Shown here: piece by piece, positions 52,979-64,000 of the stretch
Position numbering within the stretch: position 1 is the stretch's first letter
Layout of the letters: every line of letters begins with the position of its first letter
Assembly: GCA_030867875.1 (NCBI GenBank)
Contig: JAOWCC010001634.1
Location: 38,335,403 to 38,399,402 of the forward strand
Direction of reading: 5' to 3'
From: Actinernus sp. WN-2022
Lineage: Eukaryota; Cnidaria; Anthozoa; Actiniaria; Actinernidae
DNA: 64,000 nucleotides
Translations under genes and position numbers: made by a program
The notes under the pieces: model-generated
Seen by the model: only the letters and a program-made list of their open reading frames with translations
Database searches by the model: none
What the model was told of the DNA's origin: nothing

Positions 52979-54678
52979 TGAACTCGGTGTATGACCCGCT
53001 TGGGCTAGCAGCACCAGTCCCGTTAGAAGGAAAGCTACTACTGCAACAACTGGTGTCCATGGGTAAGAAGACCAGTGTCACTGCGCCCCTGGGGTGGGAC
53101 GACCCTCTTCCAGAACGCCTCTTGAACAGGTGGCTATATTGGAAGAACGCACTCCCTGACCTGCAGAATGTCTGCGTGGATCGGTGCTACCACCCGAAAG
53201 AGTTCGGCACGGTCACCAGGGCCGAGATTCGTGCGTTTTCAGATGCAAGCCAACACGCGGCTGGAACAGCTGTTTACCTCCGTCTGTTCAACGGGAGAAA
53301 TGACGTGACGGTGTCTCTTGTGTGTGGCCAAGCAAGAGTAGCCCCCAGTAATCCAACTAGCATCCCGCGATTGGAACTTTGTGGAGCGGTATTAGCAGTA
53401 CAAGCCGTAGAGAAGATAATGAAGGAGATAGATATGGTGATATCAAAGGTAGTGTTTCACACCGACTCCAAGGTAATCCTCGGATACATCCGTAATGAAA
53501 GCAGAAGGTTCTATGTGTACGTTGCAAATCGGGTGCAGGTTATACGCAATATCTCAACTCCCGATCAGTGGAGATACGTCGAGAGCTCTAAGAACCCTGC
53601 TGACCATGCCACGCGTGGCTTGGAGCCCAAAGACCTCATGAAATCAGATTGGCTTGATGGTCCCGAGTTCCTGAGAAGCTCATCGGACGTACCTGAATTT
53701 GAAGGGGAACAAGCCGTCCTGAGCGCAGAAGACCCCGAGGTACGCAAAGAGGTAACTTCACGCGTAACTACCGTAAAGCCACAAAAGATGCACACATTGG
53801 GTGAAGAAAGGTTTTCGAGATTTTCCTCTTGGTCGTCCCTGAGGCGTGCCATCGCCATCTTGATAACAAGGGTTAAGCTGTTCAAGCAGAGGATTGTTGA
53901 TAGCCAGGAACAGCGGAGCGGTCCCAAACAAAATCTATCAGCCGAAGTGCTCAGACAAGCTGAGGAAACCATCATCAAAGTCGTCCAAGAAGAAGCCTTC
54001 AAGGGTGAGTTCGGCGTGCTTGCATCTACCACTTCTAAGAACGACAGCGATCGTAGTAGCCTCAAAGAGAGAAAGAAGGAGCTGAAAGAGTCCAAACTCC
54101 GCCGATTGGATCCCTATGTCGACGAGGATGGTATAGTGAGAGTCGGCGGCCGTCTTCGCCGGACGAACATGACGATGAAGGAGAAGCACCCTGTACTCCT
54201 ACCTAAAGAGCATCACGTGTCGAGACTACTAGTGCAGCGCTACCATGAGTTGGTGCACCATCAGGGACGCCAAATCACCCATGGAGCTCTCCGCAGCGCT
54301 GGATACTGGCTCATAGGCGGTCATGCAACAGTAGCAAGACTGATAGGTTTGTGTGTGACGTGCAAGAGACTGCGAGGATCCATGATCGAGCAGCGCATGG
54401 CGGATCTTCCACCAGAGAGAGCAGAAGCAGGACCTCCGTTCACCAACGTAGGATTTGATGTGTTCGGACCATGGTTGGTACGAACAAGAAAGACCAGAGG
54501 AGGAGCGGCAAACTCAAAGCGGTGGGGCCTCATACTCACATGTTTGAGCAGCAGAGCCGTGCATATCGAACTACTCGAGACGATGGACGCCAGCTCGTTC
54601 TTTTGTGCGCTTAGGCGTTTTTTGCCGTCCGGGGACCCGCTCTGCGACTCAGATGCGACCGAGGCACCAATTTTGTAG
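52978..54678 (+). CDS. Pol part 2: RNase H and integrase N-terminal part
   Basis: VNSVYDPLGLAAP continues the RT connection. RNase H: RAFSDASQHAAG, PRLELCGAV, FHTDSKVILGY and NPADHATRGL supply the acidic active site. Integrase: HHCC zinc finger (YHELVHHQGRQITH... CVTCKRLRG) and the first catalytic Asp in VGFDVFGPW. A frame change near 54,650 falls exactly at the second catalytic motif. Confidence 0.85.
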   Translation: MNSVYDPLGLAAPVPLEGKLLLQQLVSMGKKTSVTAPLGWDDPLPERLLNRWLYWKNALPDLQNVCVDRCYHPKEFGTVTRAEIRAFSDASQHAAGTAVYLRLFNGRNDVTVSLVCGQARVAPSNPTSIPRLELCGAVLAVQAVEKIMKEIDMVISKVVFHTDSKVILGYIRNESRRFYVYVANRVQVIRNISTPDQWRYVESSKNPADHATRGLEPKDLMKSDWLDGPEFLRSSSDVPEFEGEQAVLSAEDPEVRKEVTSRVTTVKPQKMHTLGEERFSRFSSWSSLRRAIAILITRVKLFKQRIVDSQEQRSGPKQNLSAEVLRQAEETIIKVVQEEAFKGEFGVLASTTSKNDSDRSSLKERKKELKESKLRRLDPYVDEDGIVRVGGRLRRTNMTMKEKHPVLLPKEHHVSRLLVQRYHELVHHQGRQITHGALRSAGYWLIGGHATVARLIGLCVTCKRLRGSMIEQRMADLPPERAEAGPPFTNVGFDVFGPWLVRTRKTRGGAANSKRWGLILTCLSSRAVHIELLETMDASSFFCALRRFLPSGDPLCDSDATEAPIL

Positions 54679-55373
54679 GTGCGAAGACCGAGCTGGACGA
54701 GGCACTTGCGGAGATGGACAAGGAGTCAGTGGAGAAGTACGTAGCAGAACAAGGCTGTGAATGGCTATTCAACCCTCCCCATGCATCTCATTTCGGTGGC
54801 GTTTGGGAACGCCAGATTGGCACAATTCGACGCATCTTGGACGCGATGCTGTTGGAGATTGGAGAATAGCAACTGACCCACGAGCTTCTGGTCACCTTGA
54901 TGTCAGAGGTTGCTGCGATAGTGAATGCTCGCCCGATCACCGCTTTGCCGTCAGACGTTGATGAGCCTCAACCGCTGACGCCAGCGATGCTGCTTACACT
55001 GAAGACGCGCCCACTTGGACCTCTTCCAGGCAACTTCACCCCACAGGATGTCTACGCGCGGCGGCGATGGAGGAGAGTGCAATACTTAGCAGATCAATTC
55101 TGGACCAGATGGAGACGTGAGTACCTCCAGAACCTGCAGGTGAGGACCAAGTGGAACCGTGAGCGCCACAACCTAGCTGTTGGAGACGTCGTCCTGATGA
55201 AAGATGAGCAGGCTCATAGGAACAACTGGCCGATGGGCAGAGTGGTTGAAGCAACCAAAAGCGAGGATGGAAGGGTGAGAAAGGCACGAGTAATGGTTTG
55301 CAGAGACGCAGACAAGAAGACGTACGACCGCCCCATCAGCGCACTCGTGCTTCTGGTTCCAGTAGATGAGTAG
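54655..55373 (+). CDS. Pol part 3: integrase C-terminal part (stop-broken)
   Basis: In the third frame the second Asp motif resumes (CDRGTNFVGA) and the catalytic Glu is in HFGGVWERQIG. A TAG at about 54,868 interrupts just before LTHELLVTLMSEVAAIVNAR. The end has the BEL-type PGNFTPQDVYARRRWRRVQY and VGDVVLMKDEQAHRNNWP (GPY/F-like chromatin-contact region). The stop at 55,371-55,373 is ~80 bp before the 3' LTR. Confidence 0.8.
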
Positions 55374-55452
55374 ATGATGTGCAGAGACTACATACAAACG
55401 AACTGTGTAGAATAAGTAGAAACAAGGTTCCATCAGAACCTTGGGCGAGGAG

Positions 55453-55876
55453 TGTGAAGTTCACTTCCTGTATGTTCACTTTATTAATTAGTTCATGTGA
55501 TATTACTTCCGGTCACCTGACCAGCTAGGACTGCATCGTGATAGATACGTAAGAGCGACGTCGTGGAGAACTCGATTCAGTTCGTTGTGCATTTGTGGCA
55601 GTAGATTCTTCGTTTTTTCTCCTGCTTTGGAATATTAAATGATCTGTAAGCTCGGAGACCTTTGGAAGTACAGTGTAAGTGATGTATTTGTGTGATTATT
55701 AGGTGAATTTCTAGCATATTTACACGAAGATATTGTCATTATTCGCTAGTTTTCCACCATTGTACCACGAGAGGAAATAAACAAGTTTTGGTTCTAGTGA
55801 GTTTAGAATCGTGGTATTGGTTAAAGCGGGCGGCTCCTGGCTCACCATACATCGGAGCTGAACTGGGAACGCGACA
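55453..55876 (+). repeat. 3' LTR (424 bp)
   Basis: See the 5' LTR. A purine-rich GGGCGAGGAG immediately precedes it (55,443-55,452) as polypurine tract. Confidence 0.95.
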
Positions 55877-55881
55877 ACTGT

Positions 55882-57490
55882 CAAGAGACGCAAAGCTCGG
55901 CACACTAAAATCTTTGAGAGCTGTTTTGAACCGAGTCTTGTGTCTGTCCAATCACTGTCGTATTGCCAGGCGTAAAAGCAAACTTGAAAATCAATACAAA
56001 GAAACATAAAGGAATATAAGGTAATATATGAAAAAACTGTTGTCAAACTCTGGGAACGAGACAAGCTACGTGTCCAAACTGGATCAATATGGGAAATGTC
56101 TTGTGCACTATTGGTGGGGTGCAAAACATCCCCAGAGATTCAAATAACAAAGACGTGGTCGCCATGTTGGATGAACTAATAAGAGAAGCTAACGAGAAAT
56201 CCTTTGAAAAACTGAAGGGAACCAAGATGGCGGCGATTACGTGACGTGCACCCGTACCCCAGCAATAGCAAATATGTAGGGTTGTTATTGGAATGAATTC
56301 GATGTATTTAAGACCTAGAGAGTATCGTGAATGTTTTAAGTGCAAGTTTTGGAGTACTATGTTGTTGTTGTTATTGTTTTACATACGATTGAAGGTGAAT
56401 AAGTGCAGATCTTCTCAAAATGGAACTCGAATCGAAATGAACTAAGATTTTTCAACGTGAAACCGACATTTGAAATCTCTCAACCTTATATAAACCGACA
56501 AAACTTTGCCGCGAAAGTCCGTGCAAGAGCCACTTAATCGGAATATGTGTAGTTTATTTCTAGTAAATAAGTTGATCGTCAAACAGACAAACGGCCAGGG
56601 CAACCCATCGAAGTATGAATAAAGTTTGAAGTAAACATGCCAGCGAGCCGTCAACTCAGTACAAGCGAGTTCCAAACAGCGACATCACATGAAGTCTCCA
56701 CTCGGTAGAAACGAAATTAGAACATGGCTTAGTAATGTATCAGGTAATGCAGGAATCAAACACTCCAGCAGCGAAATAACTGAACAATCCGACTTAATAA
56801 AAATAAACCTGCTAAGGCTGATCCTGAAAGCCTCGTGGCTCTGTTGAGTGTTCACACGAGAATCGTGCGGGACGGCCTCGATCCGTGCAGTCCAGTGGAA
56901 GAAGTAAAACTACAAGACAACAATTCTGCCAGCGCCAGAGCCAGAAGTAATAGTCTATATTTCAACAAGCAACAACTTCTGTTTTCATTTAATTAATTTG
57001 TTAAATTACTTAGGATGTTTGGATTGAAAATAGCAATGAAAATTAAACAAACGTTAATTTTTTTCACGCAGTTCTGTACATTATTTAAAATGTATTGAAT
57101 GTCTTGAAACGTTTTGAACTTTTCAAACAGGAATTCAAGTGTTACTTTATTGTAGTTTTTAAATGCCGAGATAACGCCTGATGAAACACGACAAATTTTG
57201 CAAGTCTGAAATGTAACCAGACGCTGACCATCACATCTATCGAGATCAAGATTTCCTGGCTACATAGTTCATAAGAATAATACGAATAACATAACAATGG
57301 CAGCAAAGGAATGGAATACTGTGTTTTGGCCATTCGTGTTGCTTTATCCCTACTACAGCAATAACGGAACAAGTTAACACGTTCCAAACACAGATGGGAT
57401 ATTCCAAAGCCTAAAAATGCGTCATGCCATCAAAATGCATAAACATTGACGACGTTCGGCTGTAAACACACAAAAAACATGTAATGCAAG
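55882..57490. other. No gene recognised
   Basis: The only notable motif is CAAGATGGCGGC at 56,223-56,234, an exact TISU/YY1 start motif, but the frame from it stops after five codons (MAAIT). Confidence 0.4.
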
Positions 57491-57494
57491 CACA

Positions 57495-57693
57495 TGTAAA
57501 ACTGCAAATGTAAAACAGCAGACATTTCTGCTGCAACCACAAGGCCAAATGAAAAACTGCAGCAGAAATTTCTACTGCAACCATTTGGCCAAATGTAAAA
57601 CTGCAGCAGAAATTTCTGCTGCAACCACAAGACGAAATGTAAAACTGCAGCAGAAATTTCTGCTGCAACCACAAGCCCAAATATAAAACTGCA
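57495..57693 (-). repeat. Palindromic satellite, short inverted array
   Basis: Four to five units of the same satellite as 59,160-60,680 (AGCAGAAATTTCTGCTGCAA, AATGTAAAACTGC), in the opposite orientation. Confidence 0.8.
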
Positions 57694-58650
57694 GCAAGAG
57701 AAACAAATGGCGATCAGAAAATGCCGCCGTGCAACTAAAACTTTAGTGACGGTTAATCGGTCTTTGCCAGTGTTCTAATTTCACGCGCTTTCAATTGCAC
57801 CAGTCTGTGATCCGATTGGTTAAAGTTGACACTTCGCATCAGCGGGATATTCAATTCATGTTTGTAAGGTGTTTTCAATTTCACATTTAGGTGTTAGCCT
57901 TGGATTAGCTCTGAATATTCAAATTGTATTCAAGACTGCCGAAGCATCTCTATTCTCATAGTAAATCTCCCAAATCCTGTCCATCCGAAACTAATAGTTA
58001 TCAGATGACCAGAGAACAAGAACGCGAAAAATTCTTTCGGCGAATGAAGTTTCTGCAGTGGCTTCACAGCATGACTCCCCTGCTGATCTCCGATCCGACT
58101 ATGGGACTCCAGGCAACTATAGTACGTGATCATGACTGAGTATCTTATGTCGCTTCAAATCTAGAGGTACGTGTAGAAAAGTATCAGACGATCGCTTTAA
58201 GTCTGCATAGCTGTTTCTACTACAAATTCTGCCGGTGAATCACGCATCCAATGGTACTGAAGCACTGAGCAGATTTAACTCAAAGGAACTTGAATTAACC
58301 AAAACAGTGACCGTTAGTGAAGCCGAACAGTTTCATGAGTTTGAAGCATTATAACAACACTGAGCAAGAAGTAGATTCATCAAGATCAAAGGGAGATCTT
58401 TCTTCGGGTAGAATATGTCCAAAAGGTGTGCATTTTTATGCCAATTGAGAGACCATATGTTTAATAATTGTCTATATATACTCTCTATTAATATTCCCGG
58501 CCGTTACTACAAGCTTCGCGCCTATTTAACGTATACTAAAGGATCGACCACAGCTTAAAGTCAGTAAAATATTTTGTTCCCATTCATCTTATTAACTGCA
58601 AATGAATACTTCGGTGTTGTGAGTGCGCAGAAATGTCTGTTGTTTAGAAG
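57694..58650. other. No gene recognised
   Basis: The spacer between the inverted satellite arrays. The 67-71-codon frames at 57,924-58,139 overlap on both strands and show no domain. Confidence 0.35.
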
Positions 58651-58657
58651 TTGTCGG

Positions 58658-58920
58658 TTGTGTTTATGTGGCCGTTTGTATTTAATAATACTGAGGTATA
58701 TGAGAATTACCGGGAGGTCGAAGTGTTGCGAAATATCGCAAAGAAGATGCATATTTGAACACGAAGTAAATATAAATTTGGTCCACTGATGTGTATTGTC
58801 GTCCAAATGGCTTAATATAGCAAATCTCAGCCAACACAAAACCTTCCAAAATCGTTAAGACTTGCTGTACTAAGGCACAAGGACAACAATAATCTAAATA
58901 CAAACGGCCACACAAACACA
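58658..58920. repeat. Spaced inverted repeat
   Basis: TGTGTTTATGTGGCCGTTTG and TATTTA at 58,658-58,684 pair with 58,894-58,920 (one mismatch in 26). Centre about 210 bp. A MITE is possible. Confidence 0.55.
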
Positions 58921-59008
58921 TTGTGTTCGCGCCAATGTGGTGCATAGCAGCCATTGTGATTTAAATGATGGGGAATGTGAAAAGCTGATAAAATATAGTA
59001 ATCGATAG

Positions 59009-59142
59009 ACCTCCTCCGCACGCAACTCTTGATAAATTTTAGATCCGTCAACCGACGAAGCCTTCCGGATAAGGATCCGACGAGCGGCGACGCCGAGAGG
59101 GAACATTTTCGAATATAATTGAGAGTTGCCTGCGGAGGAGGC
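59009..59142. mobile_element. MITE related to 17,622-17,742
   Basis: CCTCCTCCGCACGCAACTCT at the left and AGAGTTGCCTGCGGAGGAGG at the right. Termini shared with the 121-bp element at 17.6 kb; the target duplication is unclear here. Confidence 0.65.
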
Positions 59143-59159
59143 AAATAGTTGATAAATGG

Positions 59160-60680
59160 TTACATTTCTGCTGTAGTTTTACCGCATTTCGGCTCAGTTA
59201 ATTGTGGTTGCAGCAGAAATACAGTTTTACATTTGGTCTTGTGGTTGCAGCAGAAATTTCTGCTGCAGTTCTACATGTCGGCTCAGTTGTGCCAGTTACA
59301 GCAGAAATTGCTGCTGCAGTTTTACATTTGGTCTTGTGGTTAACGTTGCAGCAGAAATTTCTGCTGCAGTTTTACATTTGGCCAAGTGGTTCCAGCAGAA
59401 ATTTCTGCTGCAGTTTTACATTTCGGCTCAGTTGTGGTTACAGCAGAAATTTCTGCTGCAGTTTTATTTGGCCTAGTTGCTGCAGTAGAAATTTCTGCTG
59501 CAGTTTTACATTTAATTTGGTATTGTGGTTGCAGCAGAAATTTCTACTGCAGTTTTACATTTGGCCAAGTGGTTACAGCAGAAATTTCTGCTGCAGTTTT
59601 ACATTTCGGCTCAGTTGTAGTTACAGCAGAAATGTCTGCTGCAGTTTTACATTTGGCCCGAGTGGTTACAGCAGAAATTTCTGCTGCAGTTTTACATTTC
59701 GGCTCAGTTGTGGTTGCAGCAGAAATGTCTGCTGCAGTTTTACATTTGGCCTAGACAGTGGTTACAGTAGAAATTTCTGCTGCAGTTTTACATGTCGGCT
59801 CAGTTGTAGTTACAGCAGAAATGTCTGCTGCAGTTTTACATTTGGCCTAGACAGTGGTTACAGTAGAAATTTCTGTTGCAGTTTTACATTTAATTTGGTA
59901 TTGTGGTTGCAGCAGAAATTTCTACTGCAGTTTTACATTTGGCCAAGTGGTTACAGCAGAAATTTCTGCTGCAGTTTTACATTTCGGCTCAATTGTGGTT
60001 GCAGCAGAAATTTCTGCTGCAGTTTTATTTGGCCTTGTTGCTGCAGTAGAAATTTCTGCTGCAGTTTTACATTTGGTATTGTGGAACGTTGCAGCAGAAA
60101 TTTCTGCTGCAGTTTTACATGTCGGCTCAGTTGTAGTTACAGCAGAAATTTCTGCTGCAGTTTTACATTTGGCCTAGACAGTGGTTACAGTAGAAATTTC
60201 TGCTGCAGTTTTACATTTCGGCTCAGTTGTGGTTGCAGCAGAAATGTCTGCTGGAGTTTTACATTTGGCCTAGACAGTGGTTACAGTAGAAATTTCTGCT
60301 GCAGTTTTACATGTCGGCTCAGTTGTAGTTACAGCAGAAATTTCTGCTGCAGTTTTACATTTCGGCTCAGTTGTGGTTGCAGCAGAAATGTCTGCTGCAG
60401 TTTTACATTTGGCCTAGACAGTGGTTACAGTAGAAATTTCTGCTGCAGTTTTACATTTCGGCTCAGTTGTGGTTGCAGCAGAAATGTCTGCTGCAGTTTT
60501 ACATTTGGCCTAGACAGTGGTTACAGTAGAACTTTCTGCTGCAGTTTTACATTTGGTCTTGTGGAACGTTGCAGCAGAAATTTCTGCTGCAGTTTTACAT
60601 TTGGCCTTGTGGTTGCAGCAGAAATTTCTGCTGCAGTTTTACATTTGGCCTTGTGGTTGCTTGCAGTTTTATGCTTGCAT
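59160..60680 (+). repeat. Palindromic satellite array (~30 units)
   Basis: Each 42-50-bp unit has the 20-bp perfect palindrome GCAGCAGAAATTTCTGCTGC (variants GCAGTAGAAATT, AAATGTCT), then AGTTTTACATTT and a variable linker (GGCCTAGACAGTGG, CGGCTCAGTTGTGG or GGTCTTGTGG). Most units keep a CTGCAG. Long open frames across the array (up to 505 codons) arise from stop-poor repeats and are not called as genes. Confidence 0.85.
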
Positions 60681-63234
60681 GGTAGAAGTTTAGAATGTCT
60701 GTTTCAACAAGTCTCGTAAATGTCTCATCGTTATTCCTGCATTGCAAAATATGTTGAATGTTTTACCACGCAAATTTTGTCGTTAGAAGGATTTCTCACA
60801 ATTTCATTAAATTTTACATGACTTCTTTACCACGGTTTAGGCAAATAACAGCTGTTCATTGCTTTTCCTTTCCATTTAAAATACTTACCATCGTTGTTTT
60901 TTTTGTAGTTTCATAACAAAACTGGTATTTATTATTGTATTTTACCCACAGTTTTGTTTGCTGTCAAGAATTGAATAAAAATAAGGAATTTGTTCCACTT
61001 TTGTTATTGAAATTTTTGGGAAAACGGCAATTATTGTCTAAATTGTGCCAAATATATTATATTGGAATATCCCATTTGTATTTCTTATTCTTGCAACTGA
61101 GCACAAACTATAATAGAATAAGATACTTTAATAATCAGAGAGTGAATATTTGGTTTACTAAGAATTTGTTTCGAAGAACAGGAGCACGATATGTAAAGTT
61201 AATGAAACGGAATGTTTGTTCATCTATACAGTCGTAGGAAATTTGTTCGCACGTTCACATCGATTTATCTTGACTTCAGGTTATGTTTTATTCTTTTGGT
61301 CCATTTTGGGACAGTACCCAATCAGAATGATATATATTTTTTTCCAGAGTATACTAAAAATGGCGGGCGACAACTGCTGTTGGTCAGAGACCGGAATAAC
61401 TCTGACGGAATCAGATTGCCGGCATCAGATTGGCTACGGAGCGGCCGAAAGATAGACCGGGCCTGGACTACATATACCACAGTTTGTCATTTAAAGTTGT
61501 CGTGAACATTGCAAGAAAATTAAATGCCACTTTGGCGATAGTTTGCAATAATCTGAACTGTAACTCACTCCTCTAAATAGCAATGTATCTTATAAAGGAA
61601 CTGGACGCTAATAAATTAGCCCGATGTTGCTGCCATGGTTTGTAACTTCAATGCCAGATTGGCGATTGTAAAAATGGAATAAGCTTACAACCTTAGCAGT
61701 ACATTTTTGCCTCCGTAAGTTTACGTGCTAAGAATAATCGGCAATAATACCTTGTTCGAATAATACGAAACTGATATTTTGGTATCATATGAAGATTTGC
61801 TTTTCCCTGTAACTGAAAGCTATACATCGCTTTCTTCGAATGTCCATTGTCAGGCGGTAGAACAGTCTACCTCTCTTGTCAATATCCTAAAACCACTTAT
61901 CATTTCCAATGAATTCGTATTAAAAGTGACGAGCCAAATTCTTCGAGTTTACCTTCGGAAAATACGTCCAACTCCTTCTCTTTGAATTTATGCTAGATTT
62001 CCCCATCAAGCGCATGGGTAAAGAGAGATGCCGCAATAAATAGACCACAGAGGGCTCGAAAGCAAAGCAGATACAGGCGACATGACAGAATATTGATCAA
62101 AATGAATCGCAAAGGGACGGAGGTTTTCTTTGTAACCAGAATTCAAAATTGGCATTAATATACAGCTAAAACTCTATAGTTTCATAAACCGTGCGAGTCA
62201 GGCTTCAGTGTTATTTGTGGAATCCATGCGAGCCGAGGATGGGATGGGATATTGCCGTTTCGGACATGTACAGTTGAGCATTAGATGCTTCATAATTCCA
62301 GTCACGGAAATATTTCCATCTTGTTGGCCGCCATATTGGAAACTAATTATGATGCAAAAATAGGAGGCGGAGCAAACAGTAACCAGTCAGTGCAATAAAA
62401 AAAATTACAGAGCTTTTAGTCATAAAAATCAAATATTTCCAGAAACCACGTGATCCAGGGGCTAAAATAGCTTAATTAAGACAACTTGTCCACATTTGAT
62501 CATTCCCCTCCAGCTAACAATACCTCAGTGAAACGCTGCATCAAGCTGAGAACAACTTCAAATTTTAAAGGTGTGTACCTGAAACTGATACTCTTATTTG
62601 TATGAGTTCTGTTTATTTTTTAGTACTGTTTTGTCGTTGAAATGTTGTCTGAATAAAAGGAAATTGCCGCAGAACAGCCATTATTAGTTTAGGGACAGAG
62701 AAAACCCTTCTACCCAATAACGGGTGGTTGAGAAATCCTCTTTTAGTGGGATATCTCAAGAAAGAAAAGGCATAATTTTTCTCCACTAAAACTATTAAGC
62801 TTTTGGAACTATCGTGCATAAAATATGTTAGAAAATTCGTTAGCTATGACTAGGCAAATTTGAGTTAGAAGGTAGAGCTTCAATTTTGGATCCCTTATAA
62901 AGTATCTATTGCAGCTGCCATTTTAGTAGGAGACTTCGTGTCCTATTATGCAACACCTGCCCTTTGGAAGTATCTGGAAATCGAAGAATGCGTATAAAAA
63001 ATTGTAGTAAGTGAGGAAAAACGGTTGTGGCTAAATAAAATTAAACAGGTATTTTTTTAAGTTCTGATATTCTGAAGTAGGCGTCGTTTAGTAAAATTTG
63101 GATGCACAGTAATCAAGTTTGCTATTTTACGTGGTGCACTGAGAATCATTCTATTATACATGATAATTACCAAAACTTCGCAGCGGAATACGAGATATTA
63201 CTCGAAACGGCACTACAAAACTAGGTATATGAAA
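60681..63234. other. No gene recognised
   Basis: Short frames only (for example 60,935-61,237 and 61,212-61,505), none with a domain or supported splice sites. Confidence 0.4.
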
Positions 63235-63420
63235 TTTTACACTAATCTAGTTTAAAAAATTATAACGACATCAAACCCTGAACTGAAGAAGGGTGACAGC
63301 CGGTATCATTTGGAAAATTTCAGCCACTTTTACACTAAGTATCTGGTTAAAAACTATGAGCGACATTAAACCCTGAACAGTAGAGGAGGATCAGAATCAT
63401 TTGGAAATTTTCACTACCTA
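63235..63420 (+). repeat. Diverged tandem duplication, 93-bp unit
   Basis: TTTTACACTAA...ATCATTTGGAAA.TTT occurs at 63,235-63,327 and 63,328-63,420, both with a GACAT.AAACCCTGAAC block. Confidence 0.65.
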
Positions 63421-63780
63421 AACGTTTTAAGCGATGGTCAAATCTCAACTGAATATTTGAGATAACCAGATCTCTTTTAACCATGGAGATCAAATTATTA
63501 TTTTTAAACATTTGGCCGATTATTAGCTAGAATTTTGCAATTTTAATTAGCTACCAGGAGCAACTAACTAAACTTTGAAGTTTTTTGGGGAGATTCTCAC
63601 ATTGACCTTAAACTTAAAAACGTGATGCTTCTTATCTGTACTTGAGAACCTCAAATCTTGGCATGTTGTACCGTATTTGAAAAGTATGGCGATGTCACAA
63701 ATACTCTCAAATCTTTTCATATCGGTTTCTTTATTCTTCTTCTTATGTGCTCTATATCAATACTTTCCTTTATACGTTGG

Positions 63781-63874
63781 TAATATTCCAACTTCGTGCA
63801 AGAAGGTGATTGGCTAATGACAGTGCTTTAATTAGTGGTGCCCACAGCATGCTGTGCGATCAGTTGGAATATTA
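63781..63874. repeat. 94-bp inverted-repeat element
   Basis: TAATATTCCAACT at the left and AGTTGGAATATTA at the right; the centre includes GCATGCTG. Small MITE candidate. The rest of 63,421-64,000 shows nothing. Confidence 0.5.
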
Positions 63875-64000
63875 AAATGGTTATTGTATTCCCACAAAAT
63901 AAGCCGTTACTATTGTTCGATTCAATGAAAACAAAAATTGTGAGTTCGAGTTTCTTCGATCACCGAACAGTATCGAACTGAATCCATCGATTCCAAATTC

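Larger units (their letters stand above)
48233..55876 (+). mobile_element. BEL/Pao LTR retrotransposon, 7.6 kb, young
   Basis: Two LTRs (TGTGAAGTTC...GCGACA) are flanked by the 5-bp repeat ACTGT (48,228-48,232 and 55,877-55,881). The order gag, A17-type protease, RT, RNase H, integrase, and the zinc-knuckle Gag, identify BEL/Pao. Coding sequence is interrupted by several single-base frame changes and one stop, so this copy is probably non-autonomous or carries assembly errors. Confidence 0.95.

Noticed and set aside
56223..56244. Perfect CAAGATGGCGGC start motif as a gene start
   Set aside because: The frame stops after five codons and no donor was found; kept only as a remark in the features.
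59202..60719. 505-codon open frame across the palindromic satellite
   Set aside because: Made of satellite units; other frames are open as well, residues repeat CCSFTF-type noise, and there is no start context or splice support.

Overview
This window is animal nuclear DNA, AT-rich and sparse in genes. GT-AG introns, a spliced secreted PAN/apple + F5/8 type C (discoidin) gene, CR1/L2-like LINEs, tRNA-derived SINEs and a BEL/Pao retrotransposon all point to a metazoan. The repeat content and the SAM/UBX/HECT transposon proteins fit an anthozoan cnidarian (stony coral type); the species is an inference I cannot prove from sequence alone. No rRNA, intact tRNA, CRISPR array or prokaryotic feature was seen.

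Layout. 1-13 kb is host intergenic DNA packed with inverted-repeat elements: a 1.1-kb inverted-repeat unit holding a LINE relic, a repeat with six TGACGTCA sites, a repeat with four CACGTG sites, a THAP-like relic, and a 2.15-kb foldback element with 7-bp target duplications. 13.4-18.1 kb holds the one clear host gene, a three-exon secreted PAN + F5/8C protein, with a small 61-codon ORF and several MITEs in its introns. 18.8-29.1 kb is repeat-rich: a 21-bp-period array and a downstream coding-like exon present as an inverted pair (19.3-21.1 and 26.7-25.8 kb), two small candidate ORFs, and a poly-G-tipped MITE split by a broken LINE (22.5-25.7 kb).

The centrepiece is 30,435-47,851: a 17.4-kb DNA transposon delimited by matching ends and a 6-bp target duplication (GTCTTC). 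Each end carries an array of 20-bp subterminal repeats (9 units left, 14 right), then NRF-1-like sites, an AAGATGGCG start context and a splice donor, so both ends look like inward-facing promoters. From the left end runs a spliced gene for a SAM-like + GGGTR-motif + UIM/UBX-like + HECT protein, i.e. a ubiquitin-ligase-like protein keeping its catalytic-type cysteine. From the right end, on the minus strand, runs an rve/integrase-type transposase that in this copy has lost the segment with its first catalytic Asp. A 4.1-kb TTAA-flanked transposon sits inside a coding exon of the ligase gene; removing it rejoins the reading frame.

48,233-55,876 is a young BEL/Pao LTR retrotransposon (LTRs nearly identical, 5-bp duplication ACTGT) whose gag and pol are nevertheless interrupted by several indels and a stop. 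57.5-60.7 kb holds inverted arrays of a palindromic satellite with core GCAGCAGAAATTTCTGCTGC. The rest of 60.7-64 kb has no convincing gene.

Many elements can be delimited exactly here because the window contains paralogous empty sites or clean target-site duplications. Exon structures are read from splice signals and family knowledge only and have not been tested against transcripts.
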